Part shown: positions 7,654 to 15,763 of the stretch, piece after piece
Layout: every line of letters begins with the position of its first letter
Numbering within the stretch: position 1 is the stretch's first letter
Assembly: GCA_040220135.1 (NCBI GenBank)
Contig: JAVJTT010000005.1
Span: 1 to 42,687, forward strand
Length of the DNA: 42,687 nt
Reading direction: 5' to 3'
Source of the DNA: CAJXMH01 sp040220135
GTDB taxonomy: Bacteria; Bacteroidota; Bacteroidia; Flavobacteriales_E; Vicingaceae
The notes under the pieces: generated by a model
Told to the model about the DNA's origin: nothing
The model's input: only the letters and a program-made list of their open reading frames with translations
The model's database searches: none
Made by a program: the position numbers and the translations under genes

Positions 7654-8055
7654 ATGAACAAAACAGTGCGTAACATATTCGCAGTAATCCTTGGCTGGAT
7701 TGGTGGTTCTATTATCAATATGCTCTTAGTGCAAGCCGGACATAGTATTTTTCCCATGGAAGGGGTTAATATTAATGACATGGATGCACTGGCCGAAGCC
7801 ATGCCAAACCTCAGCGCAGAGCACTTTCTTTTTCCCTTTTTAGCGCATGCAGTCGGCACATTTATAGGCGCCTTTACAGCTGTAAAAATTGCCGGCTCCC
7901 ATCATCAAAGTCTAGCGATGGTGGTTGGCATTTTGTTTTTACTGGGTGGAATTACAGCCGTAGTGATGTTTGGTGGGCCCTTGTGGTTCAAAGCAGTGGA
8001 TCTGATCTTGGCTTATATGCCGATGGCCTATTTAGGACACCGATTGGCAAAATAA
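7654..8055 (+). CDS. Small membrane protein, conserved hypothetical (133 aa)
   Basis: Four membrane segments are likely (about 8-27, 62-80, 88-107, 112-128), beginning with FAVILGWIGGSIINMLLV and ending YMPMAYLGHRLAK. Gly-rich helices and a soluble loop at 35-58 (INDMDALAEAMPNLSAEHF) are the only marked features. Similar short four-helix proteins are common in Bacteroidota but have no assigned function. A weak promoter-like TACCTTTA lies at 7624. The downstream transferase starts 16 nt after the stop, so the two are probably co-transcribed. Confidence 0.65.
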   Translation: MNKTVRNIFAVILGWIGGSIINMLLVQAGHSIFPMEGVNINDMDALAEAMPNLSAEHFLFPFLAHAVGTFIGAFTAVKIAGSHHQSLAMVVGILFLLGGITAVVMFGGPLWFKAVDLILAYMPMAYLGHRLAK

Positions 8056-8071
8056 AAGCGCGAGCTCTTTC

Positions 8072-9520
8072 ATGAATTTCAAGCCTCCTATTCTCTTTCT
8101 TTTGCTTGCCATCTTAATCAGCCTTTTGATGCATCTTCCTCATTTTGAGAAAGACATTATGAGCTTTCACTCATGGCGCCAGACTCAAACCCAAGCTACC
8201 ATCAACAACTTTTTCGAGGAGGACATGAACATCTTAAATCCTCGGCGTTTAGCAAGAGGAAATGGTGATGGCATCAAACGCATGGAATTTCCGCTCATGC
8301 AATGGCTTATTGCTTCTAGCTATTACCTTTTTGGTCAAAAAGTAGTAGTGAGCAGAATCTTTATTTTCTGCCTCAGTATCCTTTCCATTATAGGCATGTA
8401 TCGTTTACTCTTGGCCCTTTTCAACAATAAGGTTTTAGCGGCTATGGGGGCTTGGGCTTTTACCTTCTCCCCTACTTTTTACTATTACAGCATCAACCCT
8501 CAACCCGACAATATGGCTCTGACAGCCGGCATTTGGGGTTTGGCCGGCTTTTTTATCTGGCATCGAAAAAAAGAAGGCCATTGGCTTTGGATGAGTGCTA
8601 TATTCCTCGCCATTAGCACGCTATGCAAACTACCCTTTATCGCCTTTTACATGGCGCCTTTCCTCTATTTTATATTGAAATTAAAAAAAGGTGCAAAGGC
8701 AGAAGCGCTAATACAAGGTGGCGTTTTTCTCGCCTTTTCACTAATCCCCGTAGCCTGGTATGCATGGGTTATCCCCAATTGGGATGCTAACCCAATAATT
8801 TGGGGCATGTTAGAACAAAGGGAAGCTGTTTCAAAATTGCTCTATTACTTGCAATTTAACCTAGTTTCTAACCTCCCGGAATTGTTATTGAACTATGGTT
8901 CTGTGCCTTTTTTCTTAGCCGGATTTTATTTCTTGAAAAAGAAGAAAGCCTTTAAAGATAAAAAGTTTCCCCTCTTAGTTGGGCTGAGTTTAACCGTTTT
9001 GGCCTATTATCTTTTTGAAGCCAATGCCATTGCCAAAGTACACGACTATTACCTCTTTCCCTTCTTCCCCATACTATTTATTTTAGTGGCTTACGGAGCT
9101 TCTAACCTCTATCATTCTAAGTCTAAATTTTGGCGCTATTTCACTCTTTTTGCCTTAGCCATTTTGCCGCTTACTTGCTATTTGAGAATGCAAGACCGAT
9201 GGAATCCCGAATCACCCGGCTTTAATCCTGATCTTTTAAAATACAAAAGTGAATTGCGAGCGGCGGTACCAGATGATGCTTTGGTGGTTACCGGAAATGA
9301 TGTTTCTTCTTGCATTTTCTTGTACTACATCGATAAAAAAGGTTGGAGCTTTACCGATGGTCACTTAAGTGGGAAAGAGTTGGATAGTCTGATCAGTCAG
9401 GGGGCAGAATACTTATACATCGACTCTGATGCTTTTGCAAATCGAGCAGATATTCAAGCTCATCTGGGAGAGAAAATCACAGAAAAAGGAAGCATTCAGG
9501 TCTTTCAATTAAGAGAGTAG
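8072..9520 (+). CDS. ArnT/PMT-like glycosyltransferase, GT39-related membrane protein (482 aa)
   Basis: Multi-pass membrane protein (about 10-11 segments to residue 375) with a C-terminal soluble part. The first extracytoplasmic loop has HLPHFEKDIMSFHSWRQTQTQ, placing acidic and Arg residues as in GT-C transferases of the ArnT/PMT type, which move a sugar from a polyprenyl phosphate to lipid or protein. YYSINPQPDNMAL and the repeated aromatic helices also fit. The C-terminal part (KSELRAAVPDDALVVTGNDVSSCIFLYYIDKKGWSF) resembles the soluble domain of such enzymes. Donor and acceptor are unknown. It follows the small membrane protein by 16 nt. Confidence 0.7.
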   Translation: MNFKPPILFLLLAILISLLMHLPHFEKDIMSFHSWRQTQTQATINNFFEEDMNILNPRRLARGNGDGIKRMEFPLMQWLIASSYYLFGQKVVVSRIFIFCLSILSIIGMYRLLLALFNNKVLAAMGAWAFTFSPTFYYYSINPQPDNMALTAGIWGLAGFFIWHRKKEGHWLWMSAIFLAISTLCKLPFIAFYMAPFLYFILKLKKGAKAEALIQGGVFLAFSLIPVAWYAWVIPNWDANPIIWGMLEQREAVSKLLYYLQFNLVSNLPELLLNYGSVPFFLAGFYFLKKKKAFKDKKFPLLVGLSLTVLAYYLFEANAIAKVHDYYLFPFFPILFILVAYGASNLYHSKSKFWRYFTLFALAILPLTCYLRMQDRWNPESPGFNPDLLKYKSELRAAVPDDALVVTGNDVSSCIFLYYIDKKGWSFTDGHLSGKELDSLISQGAEYLYIDSDAFANRADIQAHLGEKITEKGSIQVFQLRE

Positions 9521-9608
9521 CCGCTCACTGAACTATTTCTCCACCAATCACTCTTCTTCCGAATAAAGCACTGATTTATCGACATTTGAAACCCAAATCA
9601 AACTAGAA

Positions 9609-10565
9609 ATGAAAGCTATCTACTGTTCGCAATATGGAGCTCCTGAAGAATTGGACCTAAGGGAAGTGGAAAAACTTAAACCCAAAGGCGAGCAGGTTTT
9701 AGTTAAAATCAAAGCCACTGCCATTAACGACTACGATTGGAGCATGGTGCGCGGAAAGCCCATATTGTATCGCTTACTATTTGGCTTAAAGAAGCCTAAG
9801 AATCCGATTCCCGGCATGGAGTGTTCAGGCGTGGTGGAAGAAGTAGGTTCTGCTGTTTCAACTTTTAAAAAAGGAGATTTCGTATTTGGTGATACCTCCA
9901 ACTACGAATTTGGCACTTTTGCAGAATACTGCTGTCTAAATCAAAAAGCACTCAATTTAAAACCAGATTTTCTTTCTCATGAGGAAGCAGCTGCCATTCC
10001 CCATGCTGGTTTATTGGCTTGGCAAAGTTTCTTTGAACTTGGAAAGCTAAAAAAAGGCGAAAAAGTATTGATCAATGGTGGCGGAGGTGGTGTTGGCGCT
10101 TTAGCAGTTCAAATTGCCAAAGCGATGAACTGCGAAGTTCATGGGGTAGATACCGGTGAAAAGTTAAGCCTGATGAAAAGTTGGGGCTTCGATCAAGTCT
10201 TTGATTATAAGAATACTGATTTTACTAGAAACAATCTACAATATGACTTTATCTTAGATTGTAAAAGCAATCGCTTTGCTTCAGCCTATAAAAAAGTGCT
10301 CACCCAAAAAGGTCGCTACATTAGTGTTGGCGGGAAATTATTCAAACTAATGTGTCTCGCTTTGGTGGGAAAGTTTAGCAGCAAAAAACGATTCTATGTT
10401 TTAAGTCTAAAATCCAACCAAGACTTAGATACTTTGCTTGCTTTTATGCAAAAACATCAGATCAAACCGATTATCGAAGGACCTTTTCAGTTGAAAGACA
10501 CCCCAAAACAAATTTCCCGTTTTGGTGCGGGAAAGCACTTTGGGAAGATAATGATTTGCCCTTAA
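9609..10565 (+). CDS. NAD(P)-dependent MDR oxidoreductase, quinone oxidoreductase type (318 aa)
   Basis: Zinc-independent medium-chain dehydrogenase/reductase. N-terminal GroES-like domain: AINDYDWSMVRGKP, PIPGMECSGVVEEVGSAVSTFKKGD. Nucleotide-binding motif GGGGGVGALAVQIAKAMNCEVHGVD at about 157-181 (a Gly-rich AxGxxG-like loop). The catalytic-zinc Cys/His set is absent, as in quinone oxidoreductases. It probably reduces quinones or enals with NAD(P)H in the cytosol. It sits just upstream of a TetR regulator and an SDR reductase, so these may form an electrophile or xenobiotic response group, although the TetR gene has its own promoter. Confidence 0.85.
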   Translation: MKAIYCSQYGAPEELDLREVEKLKPKGEQVLVKIKATAINDYDWSMVRGKPILYRLLFGLKKPKNPIPGMECSGVVEEVGSAVSTFKKGDFVFGDTSNYEFGTFAEYCCLNQKALNLKPDFLSHEEAAAIPHAGLLAWQSFFELGKLKKGEKVLINGGGGGVGALAVQIAKAMNCEVHGVDTGEKLSLMKSWGFDQVFDYKNTDFTRNNLQYDFILDCKSNRFASAYKKVLTQKGRYISVGGKLFKLMCLALVGKFSSKKRFYVLSLKSNQDLDTLLAFMQKHQIKPIIEGPFQLKDTPKQISRFGAGKHFGKIMICP

Positions 10566-10598
10566 AATAGCCCATTCTTCAAGCTGATAAATTATCCC

Positions 10599-10606
10599 TA
10601 CATTTG
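10599..10606 (+). promoter_or_regulatory. -7 promoter box of the tetR gene
   Basis: TACATTTG is a perfect TAnnTTTG match. The expected transcription start falls about 7 nt downstream, inside the operator at 10609-10628. Confidence 0.65.
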
Positions 10607-10608
10607 CC

Positions 10609-10628
10609 CCGAACGAACATTCGGTCGG
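10609..10628. promoter_or_regulatory. TetR-type operator (inverted repeat)
   Basis: CCGAACGAA and TTCGGTCGG are inverted repeats (8 of 9 positions) separated by CA. The repeat lies between the -7 box and the TTG start, where a bound repressor would block transcription of its own gene. Similar GAACGAACATTCGGTC-like sites are common for TetR/AcrR regulators. Confidence 0.7.
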
Positions 10629-10629
10629 T

Positions 10630-11208
10630 TTGACAAAAAGAGAACAAATCCTAAATACAAGTTTGCAATTATTTGCTGAACAAGGAGTTCAGTCAACTCC
10701 CATGTCGCAGATCGTAGCTGAAAGCGGAGTAGCAACGGGAACCATTTATCACCACTTTAAAAGCAAACAAGAAATTATAGAAGCGCTTTACCTTAGCTTT
10801 AAAAAAGAATTAGGCCAGTTGTTTACTTCTGCCTTTCATGCAAAAGATTCAACTCAAATTCAGTTCGAAAATATTTGGCGGGCAGTGTTTGACTTTTACG
10901 TTCGAGAACCCCTGAAATATCGTTTCTCACAACAAGTTCAACATTCCCATTATATTGATGAAACAGTTCGCCAAGAAGGCTTGAGTTATTATCAGGCTTT
11001 CTGCGACTTTTTTGAAGAAGGAATGGAAAAAGGAGAGTTTGCTCAAATAGAATTGCACTTGGCTATGGAGTTAATCCACAACAGTATTTGCACTGTAGCC
11101 GACCTATATTTAGAAGAAGAGATAGAACATTTAGAATTAAGAGCCGCAGAGGCAGTACAATATGCTTGGCGCGGAATTGTAGCACCCAAACAAAAAGAAA
11201 ATGAGTAA
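10630..11208 (+). CDS. TetR/AcrR family transcriptional regulator (192 aa, TTG start)
   Basis: Residues 3-50 are a typical TetR helix-turn-helix: KREQILNTSLQLFAEQGV, MSQIVAESGVATGTIYHHFKSKQEI. The C-terminal helical domain (60-190) should bind an unknown ligand and form the dimer. The TTG at 10630 is the only start that keeps the first helix; the next ATG (10702) is inside the DNA-binding domain. A palindromic operator ends 1 nt before the start codon and overlaps the expected transcription start, so autorepression is likely. It overlaps the downstream SDR gene by 8 nt, so both are co-transcribed and co-repressed. Confidence 0.9.
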   Translation: MTKREQILNTSLQLFAEQGVQSTPMSQIVAESGVATGTIYHHFKSKQEIIEALYLSFKKELGQLFTSAFHAKDSTQIQFENIWRAVFDFYVREPLKYRFSQQVQHSHYIDETVRQEGLSYYQAFCDFFEEGMEKGEFAQIELHLAMELIHNSICTVADLYLEEEIEHLELRAAEAVQYAWRGIVAPKQKENE

Positions 11209-12250
11209 GAAAGTATTAGTTACCGGAGCCACTGGCTATGTAGCCGGATGGTTAGTAAAAAAATTATTGGAAGAAGGTCACACCGTGCATGCGCCGGTTA
11301 GAGACCCTAACAAAAAGGAGAAAACCCGCCACCTGGACGAGATGGCTGAAAAAGGGAAAGGAGAAATCAAGTATTTTAAAGCCGATTTGTTAGAAAAAGG
11401 CTCCTATGGGGAAGCCATGAAAGACTGTGAGATTGTTTTCCACACTGCTTCTCCCTTTACTTCAAACTATGATGATCCTCAGAAGGATTTAATTGAGCCC
11501 GCAGAACAAGGAACAGCCAATGTTTTGAACTCTGCGAAAGAAACGCCCACGGTAAAAAGAGTAGTGGTAACAAGTAGTTGCGCAGCTATTTACACCGATG
11601 CCATAGATTGTCAAGACGCTCCCAATGGAATGCTGACTGAAGATCAATGGAACACCACCGCTTCTTTGGACTATCAGCCTTACTCCTACTCTAAAACTTT
11701 GGCTGAGAAAAAAGCTTGGGAAATTGCCAACAGTCAAGAACAATGGGACTTGGTTACAATTAATCCTTCGTTGGTAATGGGACCTCCATTAAATCCTAAA
11801 GGCACTACTTCGGAGAGTTTTAATATTTTAAAACAAATTGGAGATGGCACCTTTAAAATGGGCGCACCCAAAATGGGCATCGGTATGGTAGATGTCAGAG
11901 AAGTGGCTGAAGCACATTACAAAGCCGGTTTCTTGGAAAAAGCAAATGGCCGTTACATCACATCTGGCCACAACACCAATATGCTAGAGATGGCGAAAAC
12001 CCTAGCACCTAAATACGGTGATGAATATCCCATACCAAAAGCAGCCCTACCAAAATGGTTGCTTCTGATTTTTGGTCCCATGTTAAACAAGATGCTAAGC
12101 CGAAAATTCATCAAGAAAAATGTGAACATTGAATGGAAAGCAGACAACTCAAAAATCAAGTCAGAACTCGGAATTCAATTTAGACCGATGCAAGAAACTA
12201 TGGAAGACAGTTTTCAAGCCTTAATTGAAGCTGGGGTTTTTAAATCTTGA
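11201..12250 (+). CDS. NAD-dependent epimerase/dehydratase, dihydroflavonol reductase-like SDR (349 aa)
   Basis: Extended short-chain dehydrogenase. Cofactor motif TGATGYVAGWLVKKLLEEGH (residues about 8-27), then FHTASPF, the catalytic region SSCAAIY with Ser, and YSYSKTLAEKKAW with the YxxxK pair near residue 167. Family members reduce aldehydes or ketones, e.g. dihydroflavonol 4-reductase-like and 3-beta-HSD-like enzymes, with NADPH in the cytosol; the substrate here is unknown. The ATG overlaps the tetR stop by 8 nt (translational coupling), so expression should follow the TetR ligand. The nearby MDR reductase suggests a shared response to reactive carbonyls, which is inference. Confidence 0.88.
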   Translation: MSKKVLVTGATGYVAGWLVKKLLEEGHTVHAPVRDPNKKEKTRHLDEMAEKGKGEIKYFKADLLEKGSYGEAMKDCEIVFHTASPFTSNYDDPQKDLIEPAEQGTANVLNSAKETPTVKRVVVTSSCAAIYTDAIDCQDAPNGMLTEDQWNTTASLDYQPYSYSKTLAEKKAWEIANSQEQWDLVTINPSLVMGPPLNPKGTTSESFNILKQIGDGTFKMGAPKMGIGMVDVREVAEAHYKAGFLEKANGRYITSGHNTNMLEMAKTLAPKYGDEYPIPKAALPKWLLLIFGPMLNKMLSRKFIKKNVNIEWKADNSKIKSELGIQFRPMQETMEDSFQALIEAGVFKS

Positions 12251-12293
12251 TTTTTTAGATTTTTCACTACCTTGGTGCTTCTAAGTAAGAATC

Positions 12294-12782
12294 ATGTCAG
12301 ACCTTAAATTCAGGCCCCGCTTTCAGTTTGAAGTGGGTTGCGACAAAAAGGCCTTTGCCGAAAGGATTAAAGTTCAATTGCGTCTAAACAACCCTCATGG
12401 CTTTTTAGGAAAAACGAGGCACGATCATTTTTTAATTCGAGTAAACCCGGAAAAAAAGCACTTTTGGTCGCCTACCTTAGACATTACATGGGAAATCAAT
12501 GAAAACAACAAAGTGCAAGTACGCTGTTTAGTTGCTCCTGAAGCAGCAGTGTGGACCATGTTTATGTTTTTATATGTGGTGGCCGGCTTTGGAGCCATTA
12601 TCGGCTTAATGATCGGCAGTTCGCAGCTTACCTTAGAAACTGAGCCCTGGGGCTTTTGGCTAGCGGCTGGCAGTATGCTGTTGGGGATCATCTTGTTTTT
12701 TGTTGCCCAATTTGGAAAAGATTTAGCGAAAGAAGAAATGAAAGAATTAAAGGCATTTATTATGAATGTCTGCGACAAGTAA
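12294..12782 (+). CDS. Conserved hypothetical membrane protein (162 aa)
   Basis: An N-terminal soluble domain (1-80) has a compact alternating pattern, with HGFLGKTRHDHFLIRVN and LDITWEINENNKVQVRCLVAPEAAVW. Two membrane helices follow (about 85-106 and 117-142), and the tail KDLAKEEMKELKAFIMNVC is amphipathic. The soluble part might be a small lipid- or protein-binding fold; no family is recognised. DUF4260 follows after 6 nt, so the two genes form an operon. Confidence 0.65.
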   Translation: MSDLKFRPRFQFEVGCDKKAFAERIKVQLRLNNPHGFLGKTRHDHFLIRVNPEKKHFWSPTLDITWEINENNKVQVRCLVAPEAAVWTMFMFLYVVAGFGAIIGLMIGSSQLTLETEPWGFWLAAGSMLLGIILFFVAQFGKDLAKEEMKELKAFIMNVCDK

Positions 12783-12788
12783 AAAATT

Positions 12789-13136
12789 ATGAAAAATAGC
12801 CTCCGATTAGAAGAACTCGCCATGTTCCTATTCTCTATTATCCTGTTTCAACAAACGGACTTTGCTTGGTGGTGGTATTTGGTCTTGATTCTAGCTCCCG
12901 ACATTGGCATGCTTGGCTATTTGATTAACACCAAAGTGGGCGCTTTTAGCTACAATCTTTTTCACCACAAGGCAGTGGGGCTTTTTCTCTTGGTTTTTGG
13001 CTGGCACTTTAGCCACGAATGGTTGGAACTGATTGGCCTAATCATTTTTGGCCATGCCTCTTTAGACCGAATTTTCGGTTATGGTTTAAAGTTTCCAGAC
13101 AACTTTAAACACACTCATTTAGGTTGGATGGACTAG
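12789..13136 (+). CDS. DUF4260 family membrane protein (115 aa)
   Basis: Fits DUF4260 along its length: LRLEELAMFLFSIILF, then WWWYLVLILAPDIGMLGYLIN, YNLFHHKAVGLFL, and the end GHASLDRIFGYGLKFPDNFKHTHLGW. Three to four membrane helices with conserved Asp, His and Arg residues near the faces. Function is unknown; the invariant H/D set could be metal- or proton-related (inference). Its TAG overlaps the stop of the convergent DUF4924 gene in the self-complementary tetranucleotide CTAG (13133-13136). Confidence 0.85.
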   Translation: MKNSLRLEELAMFLFSIILFQQTDFAWWWYLVLILAPDIGMLGYLINTKVGAFSYNLFHHKAVGLFLLVFGWHFSHEWLELIGLIIFGHASLDRIFGYGLKFPDNFKHTHLGWMD

Positions 13137-13696
13137 TTATTTTGCTCGTCGGGAAAGCGCAGCTTTCCCATTTTCATTTCATTGTATTGCTGCGCTAATC
13201 GTGCCATCAACTTACTTATATCTCCCATTGCTTGCTCTGTTTCTGCAGCAATTTTTTGCTTTTTCAATCGAAGCACCAACAAACCATAAAGTCCGTTGAG
13301 AGCGGCGGCCATTTCATCGCCTTTTAACTTGTCTTCAGACTTTCGCATTAGGTCTTCTAAAGCTGGTTTAGCAGCATCGTAGAGCTTTTTATACTCATCA
13401 TCTTGAAAAGCCGTAAGTAAACTTTTATGCAAAACTTGTAAGCCTTTTACCGTCTCATTCAAAAACGCTAAATGCCCGTCTTTTTCAATGCCCTGCTCTT
13501 TCATTTGTTGAATTAAGCTGGCATACCATTGCTTAATCTCAAGCTTTACTTCATCTTTTTGGTCGTATTGCGAAATAATAGAACGCTCTATCGCCTTGAA
13601 GTCAAACTGAAAAGATCGAATGATGTCCTCAATTTGATACATGTAAAGCACATACTCAACAATATTAGTTTCTTTTTTTACTCTTGCTATTAACAT
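13133..13696 (-). CDS. DUF4924 family protein (187 aa)
   Basis: The N-terminus MLIARVKKETNIVEYVLYMYQIEDIIRS is the family signature, followed by an all-helical body (IKQWYASLIQQMKEQGI, FLNETVKGLQVLHKSLL, GLYGLLVLRLKKQKI). It is a Bacteroidota-specific cytosolic protein without known function. Its ATG shares one base with the stop of the upstream OmpH-like gene (TAATG), so the two are translationally coupled. Pairing with a periplasmic chaperone-like protein may hint at an envelope role, but nothing in the sequence proves it. Confidence 0.85.
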   Translation of the reverse strand: MLIARVKKETNIVEYVLYMYQIEDIIRSFQFDFKAIERSIISQYDQKDEVKLEIKQWYASLIQQMKEQGIEKDGHLAFLNETVKGLQVLHKSLLTAFQDDEYKKLYDAAKPALEDLMRKSEDKLKGDEMAAALNGLYGLLVLRLKKQKIAAETEQAMGDISKLMARLAQQYNEMKMGKLRFPDEQNN

Positions 13697-14304
13697 TAAG
13701 AATCTGTTTTTGAGGCTTGATAAGCTGTATTTAATTCTTTAACTACCTGATCTGTGATATTTAATGAGTCTTCAATCATCATTAAAGAGCTGTTAGAAGA
13801 AAAATCAAGAATCATATCCACTTCTTTAGTCTGGTAAGACTTTAGTTGCTTGAGAATGGACTTCCTAATGTCCCGCTTCATTTTGTCTTCCATGTCCATC
13901 AACTTCACGCTCAACTCTTCTTGCACCCGACCAAGCTCTTGTTCTTTTTGCATCAATTGCTTTTGCTTTTGCTCTCCCTCAAAGCGGCTCATTTTGGGCG
14001 CTTCTTCTTGAAAGGTCATTACCTCTTTCTCAAAACGGCTAAGCCTACTTTCTAAATCTGCACGATATTCGTTTTGCTTTTGTTGCAAATCCTCACGCAT
14101 GGCTTTTACATATTCATACTTAGACCAAATGGTATCGGTATTAATGTATCGAACCTGCAACTTTTTGTTTTCTACCACTTCTTCAAAGTTGGGCTTTTCT
14201 TCGTTGCTTTTCTCTTCTTCTGCTTCTGTAGATGGATTTAACCAAAGCATTACTATGGCAATAATAAAAATGACATTTAGAATCCACTGAATCGTTTTGT
14301 TCAT
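13696..14304 (-). CDS. OmpH/Skp-like periplasmic protein, membrane anchored (202 aa)
   Basis: Residues 7-24 are a hydrophobic segment without a clear cleavage site, followed by an acidic linker (EEEKSNEEKPNFEE). From about 48 the pattern LQVRYINTDTIWSKYEYVKAM is the first beta strand and helix of the OmpH/Skp fold, then a long coiled coil (about 70-150, Gln/Glu/Lys-rich), and a closing strand DMILDFSSNSSLMMIEDSLNITDQVV. Skp-family proteins hold unfolded outer-membrane proteins in the periplasm. Here the N-terminus may act as an anchor, so it could be a tethered variant. First gene of a two-gene unit with DUF4924. Confidence 0.8.
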   Translation of the reverse strand: MNKTIQWILNVIFIIAIVMLWLNPSTEAEEEKSNEEKPNFEEVVENKKLQVRYINTDTIWSKYEYVKAMREDLQQKQNEYRADLESRLSRFEKEVMTFQEEAPKMSRFEGEQKQKQLMQKEQELGRVQEELSVKLMDMEDKMKRDIRKSILKQLKSYQTKEVDMILDFSSNSSLMMIEDSLNITDQVVKELNTAYQASKTDS

Positions 14305-14357
14305 CTTAACGTTCTTCTTTGGGGTTTAATTAACTTGCACAAAAGTGCGATTTATTG

Positions 14358-15239
14358 ATGAAAAGCAACAGCTTTGAGCCCAACATCCTTAAGGAGTTTG
14401 AAAAACTACCCAATCAGTTTCTAGCCGACTTAGCCTACTTGCTTATTAGCCCAGAGTTAAGGCATTTGAAGATGCCAGCAGATCAGGCTTTCTCACTACA
14501 GTTATCAGCTACCGAGCTGAGAGAGATTTTAAAATCGCTTCATCGAAGTCCGCTAAAAGAAAACTTTCAGCACCTTCCACTTGGAAAATATGCGGAAGAG
14601 CTCTTTGCTTACTACTTCCGAATGGCAGAAAATTACGAACTCTTAGCCCATAACCTTCAGTTGAATGAAGAGGGCCTAACGGTAGGTGAAATTGACTTTT
14701 TACTCTTTAACAAAAGGAAGGGCCAATACCTTCACCTAGAAGTGGCTTTAAAATACTACCTCAAAGTAGAGCGAGATAAAAGGCCGATTTTTTTAGGCCC
14801 TAGCACAAAAGATTGGTTTGCACGCAAAATAGATAAACTACACAATCAACAATTAAACCTTTGTAAAGACTATGCTCACTTGCTTCCTCCAGAATTTGCG
14901 AACAAGCAGTTTTCCACATTTCAATTAATAAAAGGCTGTCTCTTTTACCCTTATCAAAGCTGGGAAAACATAGAACCCACATACAGCAATGCTTGGTGGC
15001 TTCAACATCAAGAGGTAGAATCCTTACTTTCAAACCACGGCAATTATCGAATTATTACTGATAGAAAAGACTGGATTAACCCTTTTAGGCTTACCAACTT
15101 AATGAAGAAAAAAGATTGTTGTGAAAAATTAGCTCAACTCTTTTTGGAAGGTCAAAACGAAGTGATGCTAGTTCGCTTCAATGAGCAAAAAAAAGTAATA
15201 GATAGAGGTTTTGTAATGCGTGACGGATGGCCCAATTAA
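14358..15239 (+). CDS. DUF1853 family protein (293 aa)
   Basis: Start set at ATG 14358 (the TTG one codon upstream is not needed). Matches DUF1853: LADLAYLLISPELRHL near the N-terminus, LGKYAEELFAYYFRMAENYELLAHNLQLNE, then FLLFNKRKGQYLHLEVALKYYL and LGPSTKDWFARKIDKLHNQQLNL. The E, D/E-x-K-like pattern (EIDFLLF, HLEVALKYY) recalls PD-(D/E)xK nuclease folds, which is an inference. Cytosolic, usual length. Its stop overlaps that of the convergent SiaC gene in TTAA (15236-15239). Confidence 0.85.
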   Translation: MKSNSFEPNILKEFEKLPNQFLADLAYLLISPELRHLKMPADQAFSLQLSATELREILKSLHRSPLKENFQHLPLGKYAEELFAYYFRMAENYELLAHNLQLNEEGLTVGEIDFLLFNKRKGQYLHLEVALKYYLKVERDKRPIFLGPSTKDWFARKIDKLHNQQLNLCKDYAHLLPPEFANKQFSTFQLIKGCLFYPYQSWENIEPTYSNAWWLQHQEVESLLSNHGNYRIITDRKDWINPFRLTNLMKKKDCCEKLAQLFLEGQNEVMLVRFNEQKKVIDRGFVMRDGWPN

Positions 15240-15646
15240 TTCAGATTCATTTCTTTGGCATGAAGCTTTTCGTAACCTAAAAACTCAAAAGGTAACTCCA
15301 ACATCTGTGCAAAATCTTTGCCGGTTTCTAAGCCATACTGATCTTGATTGAGGTAGTGCCAATTAACAATTACTTCTACCCCTTTCTCTTTTAACTGCTT
15401 TAGCTTAAAAAGAAAAAACAAAAATCGCTTGGTAGAAGCTAAATTAAAATATTCAACGTCAAAAGTAAATTCTACCTTGCTGGTGGTTGGCTTTTCAAGA
15501 AACTCATCCATCCAATTAAGCAAGGGTCTATAAAACTCTTCAACGTTCACCAAAACTGATTTTCCCTCTATTTTAAATTGCCCTTCAGAAGGATTAAGTA
15601 TTACGCGAGGTGATTTATAAGTAGGCTCAATTTCTATGTGTCTCAT
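15236..15646 (-). CDS. SiaC-family regulatory phosphoprotein (DUF1987, 136 aa)
   Basis: Full-length DUF1987: IEPTYKSPRVILNPSEGQFKIEGKS, FYRPLLNWMDEFLEK, FTFDVEYFNLASTKRFLFFLFKLKQL, VIVNWHYLNQD. In Pseudomonas, SiaC is phosphorylated by SiaB and dephosphorylated by SiaA and controls a diguanylate cyclase and aggregation. The STAS-like fold and the Ser/Thr region (NLASTKRF, the phosphorylation segment in SiaC) are visible here. No SiaA phosphatase or SiaB kinase is in the window, so its partners must lie elsewhere. A promoter box for this strand is at 15698-15705. Confidence 0.85.
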   Translation of the reverse strand: MRHIEIEPTYKSPRVILNPSEGQFKIEGKSVLVNVEEFYRPLLNWMDEFLEKPTTSKVEFTFDVEYFNLASTKRFLFFLFKLKQLKEKGVEVIVNWHYLNQDQYGLETGKDFAQMLELPFEFLGYEKLHAKEMNLN

Positions 15647-15697
15647 AATACTTTATTGAATAAGCCTAAATTGAGATTTTTTTGACCACTTGTACAA

Positions 15698-15705
15698 CAA
15701 AATTA
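15698..15705 (-). promoter_or_regulatory. -7 promoter box upstream of siaC homologue
   Basis: On the minus strand TAATTTTG matches TAnnTTTG, 51 nt upstream of the ATG at 15646. It lies after the stop of the response regulator gene, so siaC can be transcribed independently. Confidence 0.5.
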
Positions 15706-15763
15706 TACTGAGCTAGCTTTTCAGCAGACCAAGTTCACACTTTAGTCGATGAAGCAGCCTTAG

